NCBI RefSeq assembly: GCF_028595285.1
Contig: NZ_JAQQXQ010000004.1
Location: forward strand, 62,001 to 126,000
DNA length: 64,000 nucleotides
Direction: 5' to 3'
Origin: Erythrobacter fulvus
GTDB taxonomy: Bacteria; Pseudomonadota; Alphaproteobacteria; Sphingomonadales; Sphingomonadaceae
In this document: in pieces, positions 42,533-55,353 of the stretch
How the letters are laid out: every line of letters begins with the position of its first letter
Position numbering within the stretch: position 1 is the stretch's first letter
Notes under the pieces: model-generated
The model's database searches: none
What the model saw: the letters and a program-made list of their open reading frames with translations, nothing else
What the model was told of the DNA's origin: nothing
Position numbers and translations under genes: made by a program

Positions 42533-43954
42533 TCAGTCGTTGTCGCCGGCCAGATTGCCAAGCCCATAGCGATGCAGCTTGGAATAAAGGCTCTGGCGCG
42601 ACAGGCCGAGGATTTCCGCCGCCGATGCGCGATTGTCCGAGGTGTAGGACAGCGCCGCCTCGATGCACAGCCGCTCGATCAGATCGGTGCTTTCGCGCAC
42701 GATATCCTTGAGGCTCATCCGGCCGACCAGTTCGGTAAGCTGTTCGACCGACCGCGGCAGTTCCTGCGAACCGGGCGGCAGATCGCGCAACCTTCGGCCG
42801 ATGGGGCGGATCACAAAGGCGTAATAGGGATCATCGCCCCCCGTCCTTACTGCCGATAATTCAATCGGTTCGCCTTCGATATCATGGCCCACGCGCAGCA
42901 CCGTGCTGACATTGCGCGCCGCGCCATGCTGATCAATCTGACCTTCGATGAGATCGAGATCGATCCCCGGCCGACCGATCGATTCCGACAGGTGGCGCCC
43001 GCGCAGCTGATCAATGCTGGCCGCCTGCAGCAGCTCGACAAAAGCCGCGTTGGCGGTGACGATTTCAAGGTTGGCGTCGGCCACGACGAAGGCGTCGGGC
43101 ATCTGGTCCACCAGTTCGAGCACCGGCAACGGCAAGGCCAGCGGGCGGTCGCTGGCGGCCACCAGCCGCACCAGCAGGAACTGCCCGCGATCCTGCGTGA
43201 ATCCGGTTACCGAAGCCATCACGTCGCGCGCGCCGCGGGCCAGCTGGATCCGCGTCGGGCTGACCGTGTCCGACACCAGCGCCGCGCCGACCAGTCCTTG
43301 CAGTGCATCATGCGAGCTTTTGTCGAGCACACTCGGCAGCTTCTTGCCCGCAAGACTGCCCGCCCGCGCGCCGACCAGCGTGTGCGCGGCAGGATTGGCC
43401 TCGCGGATACGCAAGGTTGCCGCCTCGATGATCATGACAGCCTCGGTCGAACGTTCGAACAGCATGCGGTAGCGCGCTTCGAGCTGGCGCATCCTGAGAT
43501 AGTCGCGTTCGAGCGATTGCTGCACCTGCAACAGGCGCTGCTGGAGCTTGCCCGCCTCGCGCAGGTCGCGCCCGAAAGCAATGCGGTGCGCCCCGCCATT
43601 GATGCTCAGCACGGCATAACGGATCGGCACCTCGCCATCGCGTGACGGGTGGTTGACCTGGCGCCAATGCTGCACTTCGCCACGCCGGGCGGCGGCCAGC
43701 ATCTCCATGATTTTCGGGCGACTTTCGTCGGTCACCGTCTCGATCCAGTTGCTCCCGATCCAGCCTGCGAAGGCAGGAAATTCTTTGGGATCGAAAGCCG
43801 CGTCGAGGATGGTGCCGGTGTCGTCGAGCACAAGCGTGACATCGCCTGCCACCATCGCCAGTTTCATTGCCGCATCCGCATCCAGCGACTGGAAAAGCTC
43901 AGCCGCCCTTTCAAAGGGATGCTTGCCTTCTATGCTATGTTTGCGGGTGAGCAT
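42533..43954 (-). CDS. ppsR: Transcriptional repressor PpsR/CrtJ
   Basis: 473 residues. PAS-like domains at about 25-130, 160-265 and 285-395, with a Gln-rich coiled linker after the first (GKLQQRLLQVQQSLERD), then a Fis-type helix-turn-helix (about 430-470; NRASAAEILGLSRQSLYSKL). It represses bch, crt and puc genes in oxygen by binding TGT-N12-ACA sites, several of which occur in this window. Only one Cys is present, C430, at the position of C420/C424 just before the DNA-binding helices; the second redox Cys of Rhodobacter (C249/C251) is missing. Lies 12 bases after aerR on the same strand. Confidence 0.95.
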   Translation of the reverse strand: MLTRKHSIEGKHPFERAAELFQSLDADAAMKLAMVAGDVTLVLDDTGTILDAAFDPKEFPAFAGWIGSNWIETVTDESRPKIMEMLAAARRGEVQHWRQVNHPSRDGEVPIRYAVLSINGGAHRIAFGRDLREAGKLQQRLLQVQQSLERDYLRMRQLEARYRMLFERSTEAVMIIEAATLRIREANPAAHTLVGARAGSLAGKKLPSVLDKSSHDALQGLVGAALVSDTVSPTRIQLARGARDVMASVTGFTQDRGQFLLVRLVAASDRPLALPLPVLELVDQMPDAFVVADANLEIVTANAAFVELLQAASIDQLRGRHLSESIGRPGIDLDLIEGQIDQHGAARNVSTVLRVGHDIEGEPIELSAVRTGGDDPYYAFVIRPIGRRLRDLPPGSQELPRSVEQLTELVGRMSLKDIVRESTDLIERLCIEAALSYTSDNRASAAEILGLSRQSLYSKLHRYGLGNLAGDND

Positions 43955-43966
43955 GCCGGGCCGAAC

Positions 43967-44863
43967 CTATCGCAGGTTCTGGTTGCTGAGGGCTGACACG
44001 CTCATCAGATTTTCGGCCATTTCAAGAGCGGAGAGCGCATCGGCACCTGTGCCGTCAGCCCCGACTTCTTCGACCATGCCCGGGTTTTCGTTGATCATTC
44101 TTCCGCCAACAAGCACGGCAATTCGGGGGTTGGCCGATGCATTTCGCATCGCCTTGACGAGGTTTGCGAGGGCGGCGCTAGGACAATCGCGGGCGAGCGT
44201 CAATCCTACCACATCGAAGGGTCTGTGCGACAGGCGATCAAGCAAATCGCGCCGTTCCGGCTTGACCAGCGCCTCGCTCTGCCAGCCGGCGCGCGAGAAG
44301 ACTTCCTCGATCATCAAGGTCCCGAAATTGTGATGATCGCCCGGCATCGGGGAGAACAGCGCGCTGCGCGGAACCTTCAGCGACGGCAGATCGGCAGGCG
44401 AACGGGCGGCAATCTCGCGCATCACTTCCTGAAGGCGCCACAGGCCCATCGTCACGTCGATGAAATCGCATTCGTCGCGGTCCCACATCTCCCCCAGCAT
44501 CCGTGCGGCGGGCGCCAGCAGATCGAGGCAAATCGTCTCGACCGTGGTGCCTTCGGCGATAAAGGTGTCGACCTCTTCGATCAGGCTGGCCGCCTCAAGC
44601 CGCAGGGGCAGCATCGCAAATCGCGAGGCATCTTCGGGCGCGATCGGCCGGCTGCGCCGTGATCTGGCCTGCTCCTTGCCGGTGTCGTGCGCCATCAGCA
44701 GGCGCGGGATGATCTCGCCTTCGATTATGGCATTGACCTGATTCTCGGACTCCTCGCGGCCGATCGAAGCTTTCCGGCGGACCCGTTCGAGCGGCGCGGT
44801 AATTACCCCCCTCAAGACCGCCGATCCGGCGCCAAACATGCTCGAAGCCTTCGAATCTGCCAT
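43967..44863 (-). CDS. aerR: B12-binding antirepressor AerR/PpaA
   Basis: 298 residues from MADSKASSMFG with GGGGAGGG upstream; an ATG 57 bases earlier (44920) is in frame. The C-terminal B12-binding-like domain (about 165-290) carries GDHHNFGTLMIEE, with the His that ligates cobalamin in AerR, and DVVGLTLA. It senses light through adenosylcobalamin and relieves repression by CrtJ/PpsR. It is transcribed just ahead of ppsR and diverges from bchF. Also called ppaA in Rhodobacter sphaeroides; the two names refer to the same family. Confidence 0.92.
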   Translation of the reverse strand: MADSKASSMFGAGSAVLRGVITAPLERVRRKASIGREESENQVNAIIEGEIIPRLLMAHDTGKEQARSRRSRPIAPEDASRFAMLPLRLEAASLIEEVDTFIAEGTTVETICLDLLAPAARMLGEMWDRDECDFIDVTMGLWRLQEVMREIAARSPADLPSLKVPRSALFSPMPGDHHNFGTLMIEEVFSRAGWQSEALVKPERRDLLDRLSHRPFDVVGLTLARDCPSAALANLVKAMRNASANPRIAVLVGGRMINENPGMVEEVGADGTGADALSALEMAENLMSVSALSNQNLR

Positions 44864-45036
44864 TCGCCGGACCCTCCCCAGGTCGTGCGGAACCCCTTCC
44901 GCAGGAGGTAGTGGGCACACTCTTGCAGCGTACCTTTGGCCCTGATCCCGAAAGCCAGCAAATCCTCTCTACGCCTTTTTCCGAAAGGGCGCAAACGCGC
45001 TGATCTCTCCGATTAAAAATCGTCAACAAAACTAAA

Positions 45037-45054
45037 CGTCCAATCTAGTTGACA
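45037..45054. promoter_or_regulatory. PpsR/CrtJ operator overlapping the bchF promoter
   Basis: CGTCCAATCTAGTTGACA fits CGT-N12-ACA, one base from consensus. Its right half includes TTGACA (45049-45054), a perfect -35 box, with TAATCT about 18 bases on as a possible -10, ahead of bchF at 45110. A weaker CGT-N12-ACG match (45021-45038) adjoins it. The divergent aerR gene may share this control. Confidence 0.65.
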
Positions 45055-45109
45055 CTTCTGTTGGAACAGGCGTAATCTCCGAGTCCAAGAGAGAAGGCTA
45101 ACGCGACAG

Positions 45110-46980
<1,871 letters not shown>

Positions 46981-46985
46981 GAGCC

Positions 46986-48590
46986 ATGCAGCTAGCCGTC
47001 TGGACCTATGAAGGGCCTCCCCATGTGGGAGCTATGCGGGTCGCGACGGCGATGGAGAAGCTGCACTACGTGCTGCACGCTCCGCAGGGCGACACCTACG
47101 CCGATCTGCTGTTCACCATGATCGAGCGTCGCAACAAGCGCCCGCCCGTCACATATACCACCTTCGAAGCACGCGATCTGGGCAAGGATACCGCGCAGAT
47201 TTTTCAGGATGCCGCGCGCGAGGCGGTGTCCCGCTTCAATCCGCAGGCGATCATTGTCGGCGCATCCTGCACGGCGGAACTGATCCAGGACGATCCGGCG
47301 GGTCTGGCCGAAGCAATGGGGCTGCCCGTCCCCGCGATCCCGCTCGAACTGCCGAGCTACCAGCGCAAGGAAAACTGGGGCGCGGCGGAAACCTTCTACC
47401 AGATCGTCCGCAATCTGGCAGACAAATCGCTGGTGCGTGAACCGCGTGAAGGCCGCGCCGCGCGCGCCAACATCCTCGGCCCGACCGCATTGGGCTTCCG
47501 CCACCGCGACGATCTGGTCGAAATCCGCAAGATCCTCGACCAGCTTGGTGTCGAGGTAAATCTCGTCGCCCCGCTGGGCGCAACACCGCAGGACATCGCG
47601 AAGATCGGTGCCGCCGACTTCAACATCGTCCTCTATCCCGAAATCGCAGATGAGGCCGCCCGCTGGCTTGAGCGCACTTTCGCTCAACCGGCTGTGCGGA
47701 CCGTCCCTATCGGCGTGGGAGCAACACGCTCCTTCATTGCCGACGTCGCCGAGTTGGCAGGTGCAGATCCCACGCCTGCCCTCGGCGACACCTCTTCCCG
47801 GATGCCCTGGTGGTCACGTTCGGTCGATTCTACCTACCTGACCGGCAAGCGCGTCTTCATCTTCGGCGACGCCACCCACGCCGCCGCCGCCGCCCGCATC
47901 GCCCGCGAGGAACTCGGCTTCGAGGTCTGCGGTCTGGGCTGCTACAACCGCGAATTCGCCCGCGAAATCCGCGCCGCAGCCAAGGAATGCGGAGTCGAAC
48001 CGCTGATCACCGACGATCATCTCGCAGTCGAGGATGCCATCGCCGCCGCCTGCCCCGAACTGGTGCTGGGCACGCAGATGGAACGGCATATTGCCAAGCG
48101 CCTCGGTCTGCCCTGCGCGGTGATTTCCGCGCCGGTGCATGTGCAGGATTTTCCCGCGCGCCACAGCCCGCAGATGGGCTTCGAAGGCGCCAACGTGATC
48201 TTCGACACCTGGGTCCACCCGCTGGTGATGGGTCTGGAAGAGCACCTGCTCACCATGTTCCGCGAGGATTTCGAATTCGCCGACGAACACGGGCCGAGCC
48301 ATCTTGCCGCCCATTCGCCGCGCAAGTCGGCACCCGAACCCGTGCCGTTCGTGTCGAGCGAAGTCGAGACACCCATGCCGCCGCCAACCGCTCTCTCGAC
48401 TTCGTTCGAGACGAACAGAGGGGTCGAATCGCTCGTCTGGACCGCCGAGGCAGAGCGCGAGCTGAAAAAGATCCCCTTCTTCGTGCGCGGCAAGGCGCGC
48501 CGCAACACCGAGAATTTCGCTGCTCTGGAGGGACGCAGCGCGATCGATCTCGAAACCCTTTATGATGCGAAGGCGCATTATGCACGGTAG
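46986..48590 (+). CDS. bchB: Light-independent protochlorophyllide reductase subunit B
   Basis: 534 residues from [20 protein letters not shown]. Conserved: the Cys in [16 protein letters not shown], the catalytic region around [14 protein letters not shown], and the C-terminal helical domain ([22 protein letters not shown]). Between residues about 450 and 482 the protein has an unusual Pro/Ser/Thr/Glu linker, encoded by a 70-bp palindromic DNA repeat inserted in frame ahead of the C-terminal domain. The linker is absent from typical BchB. The rest is normal, so function is probably kept. Overlaps bchH by 11 bases. Confidence 0.95.
   Translation: MQLAVWTYEGPPHVGAMRVATAMEKLHYVLHAPQGDTYADLLFTMIERRNKRPPVTYTTFEARDLGKDTAQIFQDAAREAVSRFNPQAIIVGASCTAELIQDDPAGLAEAMGLPVPAIPLELPSYQRKENWGAAETFYQIVRNLADKSLVREPREGRAARANILGPTALGFRHRDDLVEIRKILDQLGVEVNLVAPLGATPQDIAKIGAADFNIVLYPEIADEAARWLERTFAQPAVRTVPIGVGATRSFIADVAELAGADPTPALGDTSSRMPWWSRSVDSTYLTGKRVFIFGDATHAAAAARIAREELGFEVCGLGCYNREFAREIRAAAKECGVEPLITDDHLAVEDAIAAACPELVLGTQMERHIAKRLGLPCAVISAPVHVQDFPARHSPQMGFEGANVIFDTWVHPLVMGLEEHLLTMFREDFEFADEHGPSHLAAHSPRKSAPEPVPFVSSEVETPMPPPTALSTSFETNRGVESLVWTAEAERELKKIPFFVRGKARRNTENFAALEGRSAIDLETLYDAKAHYAR
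48347..48416. repeat. Palindromic repeat element inside bchB
   Basis: Two 23-bp arms (48347-48369 and 48394-48416) are inverse complements with only two mismatches, around a 24-base loop. The arms contain TCGAGCGAAGTCGAGA / TCTCGACTTCGTTCGA, a word common as a dispersed intergenic element in sphingomonads. It lies in frame within bchB and encodes about 24 residues of low-complexity linker. Confidence 0.8.
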
Positions 48591-51500
48591 CATTCCCTCG
48601 GCCTCCTCGCTTGATCCGCATGCGCCCGTCCGGGTGGCGATCGTCACGCTCGACAATCATCTCAAGGGCGCGGTTGACAGGGCGGAAGCGGTGCTGGGGC
48701 CGGAGGGGATCGAACTCAGCCTGCACGCGGCGGCGGAATGGGGCAGCGACCCGGTAGAGCTGGAAAAGGTCAAGGCGGCGATTGCCGGGGCCGACATCGT
48801 CATCGCCACGATGCTGTTCCTGGACGATCACATCCGCATGATCCTGCCTGCGCTCGAGGCGCGGCGCGAGGAGTGCGACGCGATGGTCTGCCTGATGAGC
48901 GCGGGCGAGGTAGTGCGGCTTACCAAGATGGGCGGCTACCGCATGGATGCGCCGGCCACGGGCCCGCTCGCACTGCTCAAGAAACTGCGCGGATCGGCCA
49001 AGCCAGGCGGCAATTCGGGCGCGGGGCAGATGAAGATGCTGCGCCGCCTGCCCAAACTGCTCAAATTCATTCCCGGCACCGCGCAGGACGTGCGCGCCTA
49101 TTTCCTCACGCTGCAATACTGGCTTGCCGGTTCGGACGAGAACGTGGTGGCGATGGTGCGTGCGCTGATCGACCGTTATGCGGCGGGCGAGCGGATGTAT
49201 CGCCGCGGGATCACCAAGGCCGAGGCGCCGATCGAATATCCCGAAACCGGGGTCTATCATCCGCGCACGCAACAACGCATTTCCGAAAGCCTGCGCCTGC
49301 TGCCGCCCGCGAAGGGCGATGAGGCACGCGAAGGCACGGTCGGGCTGGTCTTGCTGCGTTCCTATCTCTTGGGCCGCGACAGCGATCATTACGACGGGGC
49401 CATCGCCGCGTTCGAGGCTGCCGGATTGAAGGTTGTTCCGGTGTTCGCCAGCGGGCTCGATGCGCGCCCGGCGATCGAGCAGTTCTTCATCGGCCCCGAC
49501 GGCAGGCCCACCGTGGACGCGGTGGTGAACCTTACCGGCTTCTCGCTTGTCGGCGGCCCGGCCTATTCCGATGCGCAGGCCGCGCGCGAGGTTCTGGGCA
49601 AGCTCGATCTGCCCTATCTTGCCGCCCACGCGATCGAATTCCAGACGATCGAGGACTGGGCGCACCGCCCGCAAGGCCTGCTGCCGCTGGAAGCGACGAT
49701 GATGGTCGCCCTGCCCGAGCTTGACGGTTCGACCGTGCCGCACGTGTTCGGCGGACGCGCGGGCAATTCCGGCCCGTGCTGCACCGGGTGCGACCGCCAT
49801 TGCCCGCGGCCGGCCTCGGAAAAGGCCAGACCGATGCAGGCCTGCCCCGAACGTGCCGAGGCGCTGGCGGCCAAGACGGTGCAACTGATCCGCCTGCGCA
49901 AGGCCGAACGCAGCGCACGCAAGCTTGCCATCGTGGTGTTCAACTTCCCGCCCAATTCCGGCGCGACAGCCACCGCTGCTTTCATGGCGGTGCACGAATC
50001 GCTCTATGCCACGCTCCAGCGGCTCGCTGCGGAAGGCTATGATGTCGAGGTTCCCGAAAGCCTCGATGCGATGCGGGACATCCTGCTCAAGGGCAATGCC
50101 GAGCGCTACGGCACCGACGCCAATGTCGCGCACCGCATCCCCGCCGACGAGCATGTGCGGCGCGAGAAATACCTCGCCGAAATCGAAGCCGCATGGGGCC
50201 CCGCCCCGGGCAAGCAACTGGCCGATGGCGGGCATATCCTGATACAGGGCGCTCATTTCGGAAATGTCTTCGTCGGCGTGCAGCCCGGCTTCGGCTATGA
50301 AGGCGATCCGATGCGGCTGCTGTTCGAGGGCGGCTTTGCCCCGACCCATGCCTTCAGCGCCTTCTACCGCTGGCTGCGCGAGGATTACGGCGCGCACGCG
50401 ATTCTGCATTTCGGCACCCACGGCGCGCTTGAATTCATGCCGGGCAAGCAGGCCGGCATGTCGGGCAAGTGCTGGCCCGACCGGCTGATCGGGGACACCC
50501 CCAATTTCTATCTCTATGCCGCCAACAACCCGTCGGAAGGCATGCTGGCCAAGCGCCGTTCGGGCGCGACGCTGATCAGCTATCTTACGCCGCCGCTGGC
50601 ACAGGCGGGCCTCTACAAGGGCCTGTCGGAACTGAAGGCGAGCGTCGAACGCTGGCGTGCCACAATCGACGATCCCGACCATGCCGAAGAGCGTGCCGAT
50701 CTTGAAACGCTGATCGCCGACCAGTGCGAGGCGCTGGACATCGCCTGCGATGACATGTCGACGCTTTACGACCGCCTCTACGAGATGGAGGAGGCGCTGA
50801 TCCCGCACGGGCTGCACGTGTTCGGCCGCAACCCGCAAGGGGCCGAGCGCGAAGACATGCTCGACGCGATGATGGAAGCGGCCGGCCACGGCGATGCCGC
50901 TCCTGATCGCGCGATGCTGGCGGCTAAGCTCGATTCCTCGGACGAACTGGGCGCGCTTATCCATGCGCTTGACGGCGGCTATGTCCCGCCCGCACCCGGC
51001 GGCGATGTGGTGGTGAACCCGGACGTGCTGCCCACGGGCCGCAACATCCACGGCTTCGATCCCTTCCTGCTGCCTTCCGCCTTTGCCTGCCGGATGGGCA
51101 ACGAGCAGGCCGAACGGCTGATCGCGCGCCATGTCGAAAGCGGCCAGCCCTTCCCCGAAAGCATCGCCATGGTGCTGTGGGGCACGGACAACATGAAGTC
51201 CGAAGGCGTGCAGATCGCTCAGGCGATGACGCTGATGGGTGCCCGCCCCCGGCGCGACTCCTATGGCCGGCTGTGCGGCGCGGAACTGATCCCGCTGGAG
51301 GAACTCGGCCGCCCGCGCATCGACGTGGTGATGACCCTGTCGGGCATTTTCCGCGATCTGCTGCCGATGCAGACCCGGATGCTCGCCGAAGCCGCGCTGC
51401 TCGCCAGCGGCGCCGAGGAACCGCAGGAGGCGAATTTCATCCGCAAGCACACGCTGGCGCAGATGGAAAAGCACGGATGCGACCTCGAAACCGCGGCGCT

Positions 51501-52224
51501 GCGCGTTTTCTCGAATGCCGAAGGCGCGTACGGGGCCAACGTCAACCAGATGATCGCCGGCGGCGTGTGGGCCGATCCGGACGAGCTCGCCAATGCCTTC
51601 GAAGTGAACAAGGGCTTCGCCTACGGAGTCTCGGGCAAGCCGGTGCAGCAGCGCGAATTGCTGCAAAGCGCGCTCGGGACGGTCGATTTCACCTACCAGA
51701 ACCTCGAAAGCATCGAACTCGGCATCAACGACGTCGATCAATATGTCGACGGTCTGGGCGGCGTGACCCGCTCGGTCGCGCGGGCAAAGGGCGCGGAAAC
51801 CCCGGTCTACATCCTCGATGCCACCCGCGGGAACACCAAGGTGCGCACGCTGGCCGAACAGATCGACCTCGAAACCCGCACCCGCACGCTGAACCCCAAG
51901 TGGTTCGAAGGCCTGCTGGAACACGGTTACGAAGGCGTCCGCCAGATCGAGGGGCACGTGACCAGCACGCTGGGCTGGTCGGCCACCACCGGTCAGGTCG
52001 CCCCGTGGGTGTACCAGAAGATTTCCGAGACCTTTGTGCTCGACGAGACGATGCGGCGTCGTCTGTCGGAGCTCAACCCCAAGGCTTCCGCACGGGTGGC
52101 GAACCGCCTGCTCGAAGCCTGCGACCGCCATCTGTGGGAACCCGACGAGGCTACGCTCGCCGCCCTGCGCGAAGCCAATGACGAGCTCGAGGACCGCCTT
52201 GAAGGCGTGTTCGTGGGCGAATGA
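48580..52224 (+). CDS. bchH: Magnesium chelatase subunit H
   Basis: 1214 residues, CobN/BchH family. The start [10 protein letters not shown] has GAAGG seven bases upstream; an ATG at 48562 would add six residues. [16 protein letters not shown] at the N-terminus, the porphyrin-binding core region with [21 protein letters not shown] (around 625) and [19 protein letters not shown] in the C-terminal part are conserved. It binds protoporphyrin IX and catalyses Mg insertion with BchI/BchD, whose genes lie 28 kb away at the cluster's left edge. Confidence 0.97.
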   Translation: MHGSIPSASSLDPHAPVRVAIVTLDNHLKGAVDRAEAVLGPEGIELSLHAAAEWGSDPVELEKVKAAIAGADIVIATMLFLDDHIRMILPALEARREECDAMVCLMSAGEVVRLTKMGGYRMDAPATGPLALLKKLRGSAKPGGNSGAGQMKMLRRLPKLLKFIPGTAQDVRAYFLTLQYWLAGSDENVVAMVRALIDRYAAGERMYRRGITKAEAPIEYPETGVYHPRTQQRISESLRLLPPAKGDEAREGTVGLVLLRSYLLGRDSDHYDGAIAAFEAAGLKVVPVFASGLDARPAIEQFFIGPDGRPTVDAVVNLTGFSLVGGPAYSDAQAAREVLGKLDLPYLAAHAIEFQTIEDWAHRPQGLLPLEATMMVALPELDGSTVPHVFGGRAGNSGPCCTGCDRHCPRPASEKARPMQACPERAEALAAKTVQLIRLRKAERSARKLAIVVFNFPPNSGATATAAFMAVHESLYATLQRLAAEGYDVEVPESLDAMRDILLKGNAERYGTDANVAHRIPADEHVRREKYLAEIEAAWGPAPGKQLADGGHILIQGAHFGNVFVGVQPGFGYEGDPMRLLFEGGFAPTHAFSAFYRWLREDYGAHAILHFGTHGALEFMPGKQAGMSGKCWPDRLIGDTPNFYLYAANNPSEGMLAKRRSGATLISYLTPPLAQAGLYKGLSELKASVERWRATIDDPDHAEERADLETLIADQCEALDIACDDMSTLYDRLYEMEEALIPHGLHVFGRNPQGAEREDMLDAMMEAAGHGDAAPDRAMLAAKLDSSDELGALIHALDGGYVPPAPGGDVVVNPDVLPTGRNIHGFDPFLLPSAFACRMGNEQAERLIARHVESGQPFPESIAMVLWGTDNMKSEGVQIAQAMTLMGARPRRDSYGRLCGAELIPLEELGRPRIDVVMTLSGIFRDLLPMQTRMLAEAALLASGAEEPQEANFIRKHTLAQMEKHGCDLETAALRVFSNAEGAYGANVNQMIAGGVWADPDELANAFEVNKGFAYGVSGKPVQQRELLQSALGTVDFTYQNLESIELGINDVDQYVDGLGGVTRSVARAKGAETPVYILDATRGNTKVRTLAEQIDLETRTRTLNPKWFEGLLEHGYEGVRQIEGHVTSTLGWSATTGQVAPWVYQKISETFVLDETMRRRLSELNPKASARVANRLLEACDRHLWEPDEATLAALREANDELEDRLEGVFVGE

Positions 52225-52240
52225 CAACGAGGGATCGTAA

Positions 52241-53139
<899 letters not shown>

Positions 53140-53140
<1 letters not shown>

Positions 53141-53844
53141 TGGCGACGCGGCTCCCCTCCCGTTACGATGACCGGCGCGAGGCGCTGGCGACCTATTTCG
53201 ACAGCACCGCGCGGCAGGCGTGGATCGACCTGACATCCGACGCCAAGGTCAGCGGTATCCGCGCCACGGTGCGGGCGGGCCGCGAGAACATGCGCGCGAC
53301 GCTGCTGTCGTGGCTGCCCGAAGACCTGCGCCGCACCAAGGTGCTCGATGCAGGCTGCGGCACCGGTGCGCTGACGATCGCTGCGGCTTGCCGCGGGGCG
53401 GAAGTGACCGGGATCGACGTTGCCGCAGGGCTGGTCGACGTGGCGCGCGAACGCACGCCTTCCTTCATCGGGCACGGGCGAATCCACTGGACGAGCGGCG
53501 ACATGCTCGACCCGGCGCTGGGCACCTTCGCGCATGTGGTGGCGATGGATTCGCTGATCCACTACCAGCCCGAAGACCTTGTCGCCGCGCTGTCCGAACT
53601 GGCCCAGCGCACGACCCGTTCGATCCTGTTCACCTTTGCCCCCCGCACGCGGTTGCTGGCGACGATGCATCAGGTCGGAAAGATCTTCCCCAAGTCGGAC
53701 CGTTCGCCCGCGATCGTGCCGACCGCCGAGAGCGAGCTGCGCGAACGGCTGGCACGGCTTTCGGGGTGGAGCATCGGCCGCACCCAGCGCATTTCGAGCG
53801 GGTTCTACACCTCGCAGGCGCTTGAACTGGTGAGGCACGGATGA
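53140..53844 (+). CDS. bchM: Magnesium-protoporphyrin O-methyltransferase
   Basis: 234 residues. SAM-binding motif LDAGCGTGALTIAAA (about 68-82), VAAMDSLIHYQPEDL-like region (here MDSLIHYQPED), and the C-terminal FYTSQALELVR are characteristic. It methylates the C13 propionate of Mg-protoporphyrin, giving the substrate of AcsF. Starts in the last base of bchL and overlaps lhaA by 4 bases. Confidence 0.96.
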
Positions 53845-55280
53845 AGCGTCCGGCCCGCCCTCCCGCACCCCATTGGACAGAGGTGGCGTTCCGCCTCCTG
53901 CCGTTCGCGGATGCGGCGAGCGCGGACCTGCCGCTCGGACAATTGCTGCGCCTGTCGCTGTTTCAGGTGACGGTGGGCATGGCGACGGTGCTGCTCAACG
54001 GCACATTGAACCGGGTGATGGTGGTGGAACTCGGCACGCCGACCTGGCTGGTCGCGCTGCTGATCGCGGTGCCGCTGCTGGTCGCGCCGTTCCGCGCGCT
54101 GATAGGGCACAAGTCGGACACGCACCGCTCGGTGCTGGGCTGGCGCCGGGTGCCCTATATCTGGTTCGGCACGCTGATGCAGTTCGGCGGGCTGGCGATC
54201 ATGCCCTTCGCGCTGTTGCTGCTGGGTACGCCGGAACGCTTCGAGATCGGCCTTGTCGGTGCGACCGCGGCATTCCTACTGACGGGCACGGGCTTCCACG
54301 TCACCCAGACCGCCGGCCTTGCGCTGGCAACCGATCTTGCCCCCGAAGAGAAGCGCCCGCGCGCGGTGGCGCTGCTTTATGTCATGCTGCTAGTCGGCAT
54401 GATGTTCGCAGCCTTCGTCATCGGCGGCGTGCTGATGGATTACAGCGCCACCAAGCTGGTGCAGGTGATCCAGGGCTGCGCGGTGCTGACCATCATTCTC
54501 AACCTGATCGCGCTGTGGAAGCAAGAAGCGCGCAATCCCAAGGTGACCGCGCCCGACCGCGAGACACCGAACTTCTCGGAGCTGTGGCATGCCTTCGTGA
54601 AGGACGGACGCAATGCCCGGCTGCTGACGGCGATCGGGATCGGGGCGATGGGCTTTGCAATGCAGGACGCGCTGCTCGAACCCTATGGCGGGGAAATCCT
54701 CGGCCTGTCGGTCGGCGCGACCACCGGACTGACCGGGGCCTGGGCGCTGGGATCACTGCTGGGCTTCATGCTTTCGGGCCGTTTTCTCGCACGCGGGTGG
54801 GACCAGCTGCGGCTGGCGGGTGCCGGTCTGGTGGTCGGCATCAACGCCTTCCTGCTGGTGCTGTTCGCCGGGCCATTCTCGGCACCCGCGATGCTCTATT
54901 GCGGCGCGCTGGGCATCGGCCTGGGTCTGGGGCTATTTTCGGTCGGCACGCTGATGGAGGCGATGACTATTGCCAAGAGCGAGACCGCAGGTCTGGCGCT
55001 GGGCGCATGGGGCGCGGTGCAGGCGACCTGCGCGGGCGCGGGCATCGCGATCGGCGGCCTGCTGCGCGATCTTGTCGCCGTGCTGGTGCAGAGCGGCGAC
55101 GGCGCGGCCAGCATGGCCACCCGCGCGAGCGGCTATGCCACAGTATACACACTCGAAGTTGCCCTGCTTCTGGCCGGGCTCGCCGCGCTGGGGCCGCTCG
55201 TCGGCCCGCGGCGCAACCGCTCTCCCGACGATACCGACCCGCAGGCGCAGCCCTTCGGACTGAGGGAGTTTCCGACATGA
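53841..55280 (+). CDS. lhaA: LH1 assembly protein LhaA (BCD/PucC family)
   Basis: 479 residues with about 12 membrane helices. LRLSLFQVTVGMATVLLNGTLNRVMVVELG and ALIGHKSDTHRSVLGWRRVPYIWFGT are BCD-family blocks, including the RSDxxRS-like loop. LhaA next to bchM and puhA is the classical location of the LH1 assembly factor, thought to supply bacteriochlorophyll to LH1 subunits in the membrane. It is a paralogue of the PucC-like gene near bchG. Confidence 0.93.
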   Translation: MKRPARPPAPHWTEVAFRLLPFADAASADLPLGQLLRLSLFQVTVGMATVLLNGTLNRVMVVELGTPTWLVALLIAVPLLVAPFRALIGHKSDTHRSVLGWRRVPYIWFGTLMQFGGLAIMPFALLLLGTPERFEIGLVGATAAFLLTGTGFHVTQTAGLALATDLAPEEKRPRAVALLYVMLLVGMMFAAFVIGGVLMDYSATKLVQVIQGCAVLTIILNLIALWKQEARNPKVTAPDRETPNFSELWHAFVKDGRNARLLTAIGIGAMGFAMQDALLEPYGGEILGLSVGATTGLTGAWALGSLLGFMLSGRFLARGWDQLRLAGAGLVVGINAFLLVLFAGPFSAPAMLYCGALGIGLGLGLFSVGTLMEAMTIAKSETAGLALGAWGAVQATCAGAGIAIGGLLRDLVAVLVQSGDGAASMATRASGYATVYTLEVALLLAGLAALGPLVGPRRNRSPDDTDPQAQPFGLREFPT

Positions 55281-55353
55281 TTACCCGTGCCCACCCATCC
55301 CAATTCCTGCCCGGCTTCGCCTCAGCCGACCCAATTATCGAGAGGAACGTGAA

